Source of the DNA: an uncultured Eubacterium sp.
GTDB lineage: Bacteria; Bacillota; Clostridia; Lachnospirales; Lachnospiraceae
Assembly (NCBI GenBank): GCA_904420085.1
Contig: CAJFUA010000037.1
Span: 1-36,599, forward strand
DNA: 36,599 nucleotides
Direction: 5' to 3'
Below, piece by piece: positions 31,756 through 36,599 of this stretch. Made by a program: the position numbers and the translations under genes. The notes under the pieces are model-generated. The model did not search any database. It was not told the DNA's origin and saw only the letters and a list, made by a program, of their open reading frames with translations. Within the stretch, counting starts at the first letter, position 1. Each line of letters opens with the position of its first letter.

Positions 31756-33108
31756 CTATCGCAATACTTTTACTTTTCTTGCACTGCTCCATGCCCCATA
31801 TACTTTCTTCCCTTTTACTTTTTTGTACGCACGGATTTTTATATAATAAGTCTGCTTTCTTTTAAAACCTTTTAATACTTTTGTCTTTGCTGATGCTTTC
31901 GCCTTTGTTTTCTTTTTTCCTTTTTTAAATGATTTGTTTTTCGCATGACAGATTTCATAGCCGGATACTCCCTTCGCCTTTTTCCACGTTACCTTAATCT
32001 TTCTGCCTTTTAAATTGACTGCCTTGGAGAGCTTTACTTTTCCGGGTTTGATTGTAAAGTTTCTGGTCACTGTTCCCTCATACAAACCTTTCAAAGCAAT
32101 TTTGACAACTGCCTGTCCTATTTTCTTATTTCCCTGATATGATACAGTGTAATAGGATTTGGAAACGGTTTCCTCTGCGGTATCTTTTATCGTTACCGAT
32201 GGCTTAACTGCTTTTCCGGTGTATGTAAAACTTGTTTTATTTAACGATACACTTTTAATTCGGGGTGTTGCTTCTGTCTTTGTACTTCCACACCTCTTAC
32301 ACCTATATGTGGCGCTGCCTGATTTGGCAGTTGAGGCCTTTTTCAATACTGTCTGCAATGCATAGGTATGACCGGAAACACTGCATGACCTTGCCAGCAG
32401 AATATTTACGTCCGCTCCTGCAGGAATACCGTCAATGGTTCCGTTCTGGGTAAACTGCCATATATTATACGGGCTTCCATAACCACAGGTAGAATTGTAT
32501 CTGGCTACCCATTTATCCCACGCATCAAACCTTTGATCCGTCAGTTTATTGTTCCACCAGTCCAGACTGGAATACACACCTGCCTGATATCCTGCCTTGA
32601 TAATTTCGTTGCAAAAAGTTTCTGCAATATTGCCAAGCATGGAAGTTGATAATCCCCGCTGACTTTCATCTTCTATATCATAATAAATCGGAAACGAAGG
32701 ACTTGCACTTGTCTCTCCAATCAGCCGCAGCACATGAGTTGCCTCGCTTTTCGCCATTTCTGTATTTGTGGCATAAGAGTAAATATATATGCCATATGAA
32801 ATACCGTTATCCCTGCACCCTTGAATATTCTTCGCAAAATATTTATCGTCTTGGGATACGTCATCATTCCCGTAACCGCATCTGATAATGGCAAATTCAA
32901 TATCTGTCTGCTTTACTTTTGCCCAATCAATCTCGCCCTGATAATGACTGACATCAATCCCCTTTGCTACTGCGCCTTTAATTACTTCCCCTTTATCGTT
33001 GTAAAATACTCCGTTCACATTGGTCCATGCCGGAACTGCAGCGGCCACCGAACTGCTGCATAAAATACAGGAACATATAACGGCAATTATACATTTTAAC
33101 TTTTTCAT
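31756..33108 (-). CDS. Secreted GH25 muramidase with Ig-like/FN3 C-terminal region
   Basis: 450 aa from the ATG at 33108 (AGGGAG upstream); an in-frame start 14 codons earlier is in leader sequence. Signal peptide about 1-25 (MKKLKCIIAVICSCILCSSS). GH25 domain about 50-250: KGIDVSHYQGEIDW with the catalytic-region Asp, AIIRCGYG, and FPIYYDIEDE with the catalytic acidic pair. A short Cys ribbon (CKRCGS) follows, then a beta-sandwich (about 290-355) and an FN3-like, very lysine-rich module (about 360-450) that probably binds the anionic cell wall. It should cut the beta-1,4 bond of peptidoglycan in wall turnover or against neighbours. No phage genes flank it. Confidence 0.88.
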   Translation of the reverse strand: MKKLKCIIAVICSCILCSSSVAAAVPAWTNVNGVFYNDKGEVIKGAVAKGIDVSHYQGEIDWAKVKQTDIEFAIIRCGYGNDDVSQDDKYFAKNIQGCRDNGISYGIYIYSYATNTEMAKSEATHVLRLIGETSASPSFPIYYDIEDESQRGLSTSMLGNIAETFCNEIIKAGYQAGVYSSLDWWNNKLTDQRFDAWDKWVARYNSTCGYGSPYNIWQFTQNGTIDGIPAGADVNILLARSCSVSGHTYALQTVLKKASTAKSGSATYRCKRCGSTKTEATPRIKSVSLNKTSFTYTGKAVKPSVTIKDTAEETVSKSYYTVSYQGNKKIGQAVVKIALKGLYEGTVTRNFTIKPGKVKLSKAVNLKGRKIKVTWKKAKGVSGYEICHAKNKSFKKGKKKTKAKASAKTKVLKGFKRKQTYYIKIRAYKKVKGKKVYGAWSSARKVKVLR

Positions 33109-33235
33109 TATGTACTCCCTGATAATTCTTTCTAAACTATATGATTTCATCTTACATCAGTTTGAAAATATACACAAGTTTTATGGTTTAGTTATTTTAT
33201 TTTTCTTCCGGTGTCTGCCTCGAAATGATAAATCC

Positions 33236-33619
33236 TTATTTAATATCCAATAATTTTTCTATATCTTTTATAAGAGTATCATATTCGCTATCATTTAATC
33301 TGCATAAATGTGCAAGCAGACGCACCATAAACCCGAACTTTTCATTTTTCGTCATCCCCTCAAATTCGTATTCAAAATGGATTTCGTCATTTACTTCCCC
33401 AAATAAAATATAGTCAGAAGAAACATGAAATTCTTGTTTCAGTTTATTCAGATGTGTCAGTGTAATATTATTGCGTCCGCTCTCCATTCGCTGGTAGACA
33501 GTATATGCAACATCCAGTCTTTCCGCCATCTTTTCCTGCGTCAGATGATGACTGGCTCTCACATTACGTAATCTCTTTGCTTTCTCCAAATCCTGCTTTG
33601 TAATTTCTTTCTTATCCAT
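33236..33619 (-). CDS. XRE-family helix-turn-helix regulator
   Basis: 127 aa from the ATG at 33619; an upstream TTG would sit on the AGGGGG ribosome site. HTH at about 12-70 (RLRNVRASHHLTQEKMAERL, YTVYQRMESGRNNITLTHLN, FHVSSDYILFGE), then an acidic helical tail. It stands alone between the lysozyme and the integrative element. A perfect 8-bp inverted repeat (33634-33659) just upstream of its ribosome site suggests autoregulation. The target genes are unknown. Confidence 0.85.
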   Translation of the reverse strand: MDKKEITKQDLEKAKRLRNVRASHHLTQEKMAERLDVAYTVYQRMESGRNNITLTHLNKLKQEFHVSSDYILFGEVNDEIHFEYEFEGMTKNEKFGFMVRLLAHLCRLNDSEYDTLIKDIEKLLDIK

Positions 33620-33633
33620 GTACCACAATCCCC

Positions 33634-33659
33634 CTAGACTTTTGATGATTGAAGTCTAG
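33634..33659. promoter_or_regulatory. Inverted-repeat operator upstream of the XRE gene
   Basis: CTAGACTT (33634-33641) and AAGTCTAG (33652-33659) are perfect reverse complements with a 10-base spacer. The repeat ends at the ribosome site of the XRE gene. It is a good candidate binding site for the regulator itself. Confidence 0.55.
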
Positions 33660-33743
33660 TTTCTTTTCGGATTTTCTACCACAACATTTTTTACGTTTAT
33701 CAGATTTTCAGGCATTAATGTAAAAAAGATTCATAAATTATAA

Positions 33744-33780
33744 AAAGGCATTAACAGTTTTTTACCCTGTTAATGCCTTT
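33744..33780 (-). terminator. Strong terminator
   Basis: Perfect 14-bp stem AAAGGCATTAACAG/CTGTTAATGCCTTT with a 9-base loop, followed by a T run (TTTTTA) on the minus strand. It lies 20 bases past a severed minus-strand gene tail that ends at 33800. Confidence 0.8.
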
Positions 33781-33799
33781 CGACTTATGTTCTATTCTG

Positions 33800-33931
33800 T
33801 TAGCGAAAAATTATCAAGTCTTCACGATAATTGATAATCGGTTGCCATTTCCGCTTTGTCTTGTAGGTACTTAGTTTGTCGCTCTTTCCTAATCCAACTT
33901 CTTCATTGTCGGGACTTTTTTCTCGGTTCTT
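33800..33931 (-). pseudogene. Possible severed gene tail at the element boundary
   Basis: A minus-strand frame with protein-like composition reads KSPDNEEVGLGKSDKLSTYK, then TKRKWQPIINYREDLIIFR, and a stop at 33800-33802, directly followed by a strong terminator. No start codon or ribosome site is found before an upstream TGA. I do not recognise the family. The simplest reading is the 3' end of a gene cut by integration of the neighbouring element, or the end of a gene of that element. Confidence 0.35.
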
Positions 33932-34085
33932 TCATACTCGCCCAAGTCCATATTGAAGTCTTAAAAACTTGTAATTTTCAAAATCTCAATCATTCGTATC
34001 TTAGCCTAACTTAGCGTAAGTTGGTGGGGGAATGATGTAAAATTTGATGTAAATGATGTAAACTCGCAAAACAATACCATAACTC
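33932..34085. other. Non-coding end region of the integrative element
   Basis: No gene is seen. The stretch contains the palindrome AACTTAGCGTAAGTT (34008-34022), a G run, and three copies of GATGTAAA (34034, 34046, 34055). Position downstream of the integrase fits an attachment region with recombinase arm sites, but no target duplication could be identified. Confidence 0.4.
34034..34062. repeat. Three direct repeats of GATGTAAA
   Basis: Copies start at 34034, 34046 and 34055, spaced 12 and 9 bases. They are short iterons like the arm-type sites bound by the N-terminal domain of Tn916/lambda-type integrases near the element end. Confidence 0.5.
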
Positions 34086-34712
34086 TCATTCTATAATAAG
34101 CTGGTCTAAATAGTTTCTTATTTCTATTTGCATTTTCCCCATTGCTAATTTTATTCTATTAATATCTTTTGTTTCCTCTGTTAGCATATAAGTATGACAC
34201 TCATTGCATAATTCCTGATATAATTTCCAATTTTCATGTGGTATAAATGTACCTGAGTATGCCAGCAAATTTCTAAATTCAAATATTTTATTACTTATTT
34301 TTTCTTCCAACCCTTGAACCTGTTGTTCTGTAAATTTACCCTCAATACGATTGTCATTCAAGGAACTATGTTCTATATACATCATCAACTCTTTATTGGT
34401 TATTATTTGGTTCGGACTATTTTTTATTCCCTCCAATATTAATATATCATTGTATAAATCTGCCAACACCTTATTAAATGACACATATATTTCAAATTCC
34501 CTATCAAACAACGCTTTTGAAATATGCCTTTTTGATTCAAGAGTCACCTTATATTTCTCCAACTCTTTATTCATTTTAAGACTATATTTCTCTGCCAACC
34601 TATTGGCTATCATATTAACTGAAAATTTAATAACTAAGACAATTAATGCACCAAACCCACCAAAACCCGCAATTATGCTCGCTACAATTTTCAATACATC
34701 ATCAGGACTCAT
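34086..34712 (-). CDS. Membrane-anchored helical protein of unknown function, element cargo
   Basis: 208 aa. One N-terminal membrane segment (about 6-32: LKIVASIIAGFGGFGALIVL) is followed by a long charged helical cytoplasmic part (about 38-205; LEKYKVTLESKRHISKALFD). I do not recognise the family. Similar TM-plus-helical proteins occur as cargo in integrative elements and near defence genes, but no catalytic motif is visible. AGGAGG is 10 bases before the ATG. The gene is more AT-rich than its chromosomal neighbours, in keeping with acquisition. It lies between the integrase and the element end, the usual site for an accessory gene. Confidence 0.7.
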   Translation of the reverse strand: MSPDDVLKIVASIIAGFGGFGALIVLVIKFSVNMIANRLAEKYSLKMNKELEKYKVTLESKRHISKALFDREFEIYVSFNKVLADLYNDILILEGIKNSPNQIITNKELMMYIEHSSLNDNRIEGKFTEQQVQGLEEKISNKIFEFRNLLAYSGTFIPHENWKLYQELCNECHTYMLTEETKDINRIKLAMGKMQIEIRNYLDQLIIE

Positions 34713-34819
34713 TCCATTATTTCCTCCTGCACTTCCTTTTCTATCTCCATAGTATATATATCAGCATAAAAAGTCAACCTATCAAAATATCCGCTTTAGC
34801 TACTTGATTCATAAAACAA

Positions 34820-34858
34820 AAAGAGAGCATACTGGAACTTAATCCGTATGTTCTCTTT
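34820..34858 (-). terminator. Terminator of the integrase gene
   Basis: AAAGAGAGCATAC/GTATGTTCTCTTT, a 13-bp stem with one wobble and a 13-base loop, 20 bases downstream of the integrase stop. Confidence 0.7.
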
Positions 34859-34877
34859 CCATATATAGTGTGCCTGT

Positions 34878-36107
34878 TTATGATTTAAAATAAGTATCTA
34901 ACCCTTTGAACTCTGCTGTTTTCAATTCTTTTGTTACATCGGTGTAGATATTCAGCGTGGTTGATATATCGGTATGTCCAAGTGTATCTTGAATCACCTT
35001 AATATTCACGCCTGCTTCACACATTCTTGTCGTAAATGTATGTCTGAGCGAATGGCAGCTAAAATGCGGAAGCAAAACTTCTGGCTCATCAGCCTTCAGG
35101 AACTGCTCATCATTACAGTCACGAATAATACGGCGTATTGCTTTGTTGAGTGTCGCTTGATGCTGTGCCTGACCAAAACGATTGATGAAGATAAAATCTG
35201 TGTATCCGTCAATCGTTACTTCGCAATGAATACCTAAGTCTTTCTGCTTTTGTTTTTCGATTTCAAATGCTTCCCTTACAAAGTCGAGCATAGGAACTTG
35301 CCTCATACTTGCAGGAGTTTTCGTCGTATTCACATTAAAGTAGCAACCTCTTTTACTCCCCTCAGTTCTATGGTCATAATATACAAGGGTATGATTTACA
35401 TCAATCATTCCGCTTTCTATGTCTACATCGCACCATCTCAACCCTGTGACTTCTCCTACACGAAGTCCTGTCCCAATCATAACAGCAAATACCGGATACC
35501 AATGTTCATATACAGGATGTGTTTTCAAATAATTCAAGAATAACTCCTGCTCTGGTCTTGTCAATGCCCTTCTCTTTTCCGTCTGGAAGCAATGTGATTT
35601 TTTTAGTTCCCTAAGCACCTTATCAGATGGATTATTCCTGATAAAATCATCGTCTACCGCAATTTGCAAGACCTGATGAAGAACCGTATGGATATTATCA
35701 ATCGTGGATGCCTTTAAATTTCTTTCATCGGCAAGATAATTGTAATACTTCTTTATATCCGACTTTTTCAGAGTAAAAATTTTTCTGTTCCCAATCACAG
35801 GCTTCACAAATGTATTATACATATACTTGTAATTCTCGAATGTATTGTTCTTCAGCCCCCTCTTTAATGTAAGCCAAAGTGCAAACAATTCATCAAGCGT
35901 GGTGTATCTTGCTTCCGTCTTGATACCATCGCATTTATCTTTCTGAATATGCTTTTCTTTTTCTCGCAGGTCATCTAAGGTTCTCGCATAGACAAAACGC
36001 CTTTTCATCTGACTGTCCATCCAACTAAACTGATATGTACCGTCTTTCCTCTGAACTTCTCCGGTTCTTAGAACAACCCTCGCCTTATCTTTTCTTTTTG
36101 CAGCCAT
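34878..36107 (-). CDS. int: Tyrosine recombinase, Tn916-like integrase
   Basis: 409 aa, typical Tn916 Int size. The N-terminal arm-binding domain (about 1-60; YQFSWMDSQMKRRFVYARTL) is followed by a core-binding SAM-like domain (about 65-160; TLDELFALWLTLKRGLKNNT) and the catalytic domain. The catalytic Arg lies in GTGLRVGEVTGLRW, HSLRHTFTTR provides His and Arg, LGHTDISTT the second His, and LNIYTDV the Tyr nucleophile. All catalytic residues are present, so it may be active. It follows the excisionase gene by 17 bases. GAGAGGAATG precedes the ATG. Confidence 0.93.
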   Translation of the reverse strand: MAAKRKDKARVVLRTGEVQRKDGTYQFSWMDSQMKRRFVYARTLDDLREKEKHIQKDKCDGIKTEARYTTLDELFALWLTLKRGLKNNTFENYKYMYNTFVKPVIGNRKIFTLKKSDIKKYYNYLADERNLKASTIDNIHTVLHQVLQIAVDDDFIRNNPSDKVLRELKKSHCFQTEKRRALTRPEQELFLNYLKTHPVYEHWYPVFAVMIGTGLRVGEVTGLRWCDVDIESGMIDVNHTLVYYDHRTEGSKRGCYFNVNTTKTPASMRQVPMLDFVREAFEIEKQKQKDLGIHCEVTIDGYTDFIFINRFGQAQHQATLNKAIRRIIRDCNDEQFLKADEPEVLLPHFSCHSLRHTFTTRMCEAGVNIKVIQDTLGHTDISTTLNIYTDVTKELKTAEFKGLDTYFKS

Positions 36108-36124
36108 TTTTTCATTCCTCTCAA

Positions 36125-36409
36125 TTAAATTCTGAATTGCTTCTCAATGTATTTATCAAGCCGTTCTCTTACAATATGGATTTTATTGCCCATCCATATT
36201 GCAAAAGGACATCCGGCTTTGTTTGACAACTCACGAAGTTTGGTTCTGCCTATACCGGAATATGCGGCAGCTTCTTCGATTGTCAGCCACTTCTTCTCCC
36301 AAACCGGTTCTTCTTCCTTATTACCAATGATTTTTTTCTGATATGCTTTTATTTCTATAATCAGCCTTTCATCATCATTTGAGTTCATCAAGTTTTTCAA
36401 TATACTCAT
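36125..36409 (-). CDS. xis: Excisionase-type DNA-binding protein (Xis, second copy)
   Basis: 94 aa from the ATG at 36409. After about 35 charged residues it has the MerR-like winged helix of Tn916 Xis-type excisionases: WLTIEEAAAYSGIGRTKLRE, then SNKAGCPFAIWMGNKIHIVR and the terminal helix DKYIEK. It directs the integrase towards excision by bending the attachment sites. It overlaps the end of a first, broken excisionase gene by about 35 bases and precedes the integrase by 17. Confidence 0.88.
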   Translation of the reverse strand: MSILKNLMNSNDDERLIIEIKAYQKKIIGNKEEEPVWEKKWLTIEEAAAYSGIGRTKLRELSNKAGCPFAIWMGNKIHIVRERLDKYIEKQFRI

Positions 36410-36525
36410 CAAAAATCCTCCTCTTTATCATTCGGCGTTTGCCTATATGAAGAACAAACGGGCAATCTGCTTGGCTTGTCAACTTTCTAAGTCTTTCTCT
36501 TCCTATCCCCGAATTGGATCTATAT
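36375..36525 (-). pseudogene. First excisionase copy, cut by an insertion sequence
   Basis: A minus-strand frame reads SNSGIGRERLRKLTSQADCP, then FVLHIGKRRMIKRRIFDEYI and EKLDELK before a stop at 36375. It is clearly a paralogue of the following excisionase (SGIGR.KLR.L....CPF....G.K..I). Its N-terminal part (the EEAA helix) is missing: upstream the sequence changes abruptly to that of the mobile element at the window edge. The gene cannot make a complete product. Confidence 0.7.
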
Positions 36526-36599
36526 TATAAAAGTGGACACGATTTATAATTCTTTGTTACAATAAATCATACACAAAAAGGAGGTAATCATTATGTCTA
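36526..36599 (+). mobile_element. Left end of an insertion sequence with start of its transposase gene (runs off the window)
   Basis: From about 36526 the sequence leaves the excisionase frame, begins with TATAAAAGTGGACACG (a plausible IS3-type terminal repeat) and after about 50 bases has AAAGGAGG followed by an ATG at 36593. Only two complete codons are inside the window, so the family cannot be confirmed. The insertion explains the truncated excisionase. Confidence 0.5.

Noticed and set aside
31756-33108. Prophage endolysin reading of the GH25 gene
   Set aside because: It has a signal peptide and wall-binding C-terminal modules, and no holin or other phage genes are adjacent.
1-36599. CRISPR array, tRNA or rRNA genes
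   Set aside because: No regularly spaced repeats of CRISPR size and no recognisable tRNA or rRNA sequence were found on either strand.

Overview
The window looks like chromosome of a low-GC, gut-type anaerobic Firmicute, most likely a Lachnospiraceae/Clostridia member. The basis is AGGAGG-type ribosome sites, TTGACA-17-TATAAT-like promoters, and the gene content: an Rpn-family nuclease, YgiQ, a Clostridium-type 4-hydroxybutyrate dehydrogenase, a GH25 lysozyme and a Tn916-like Int/Xis module. Most genes lie on the minus strand. No rRNA, tRNA or CRISPR array is visible.

Layout. 1-1817: secreted beta-helix protein, apparently cut off at its C terminus near the left edge, with a cre-like palindrome in its leader. 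1984-4962: YgiQ radical-SAM protein behind an Rpn-family nuclease. 5083-10716: zinc-uptake operon (Fur-type regulator, lipoprotein, ATPase, permease) followed by a TPR-DUF4037 protein; its promoter sits between two copies of one Fur-like box. 10795-12973: small membrane protein, two decayed genes (GNAT acetyltransferase, Cof-type HAD phosphatase) and a DeoR-type regulator. 13139-15895: DUF1349-like protein, histidine phosphatase, membrane-anchored EEP hydrolase and a small XRE regulator.

16025-24508 is the main metabolic block: an AMP-forming acid ligase (+), convergent with a nitrate/taurine-type ABC importer (-) that has two permeases, two different ATPases and one lipoprotein. The importer is divergent from an aldehyde dehydrogenase plus 4-hydroxybutyrate dehydrogenase-like gene pair (+). 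The two ATPases show complementary loss of ATP-site motifs, predicting one consensus and one degenerate site. A block of stacked hairpins (24530-24712) separates this from an S1-domain gene with an in-frame stop near its 5' end, a P-type ATPase and an AlbA_2/HTH protein whose promoter carries a 16-bp inverted repeat.

29744-31382 holds a macrodomain-SirTM pair: an ADP-ribosylating sirtuin of the SirTM class and a zinc-type ADP-ribosyl hydrolase. Lipoylation partners are absent. Directly upstream are the tail of a [4Fe-4S] protein (stop overlapping the macro start) and the tail of an HxlR regulator, so a larger ferredoxin/HxlR locus seems to have collapsed here. Then come a GH25 lysozyme (31756-33108) and an XRE regulator.

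From about 33800 to the right edge is the integrase end of an integrative element: a severed gene tail with its terminator, short direct repeats, a membrane cargo protein, a tyrosine integrase and two tandem excisionase genes. The first excisionase is cut by what looks like an insertion sequence running off the window. Everything rests on reading the sequence; no database or folding program was run.
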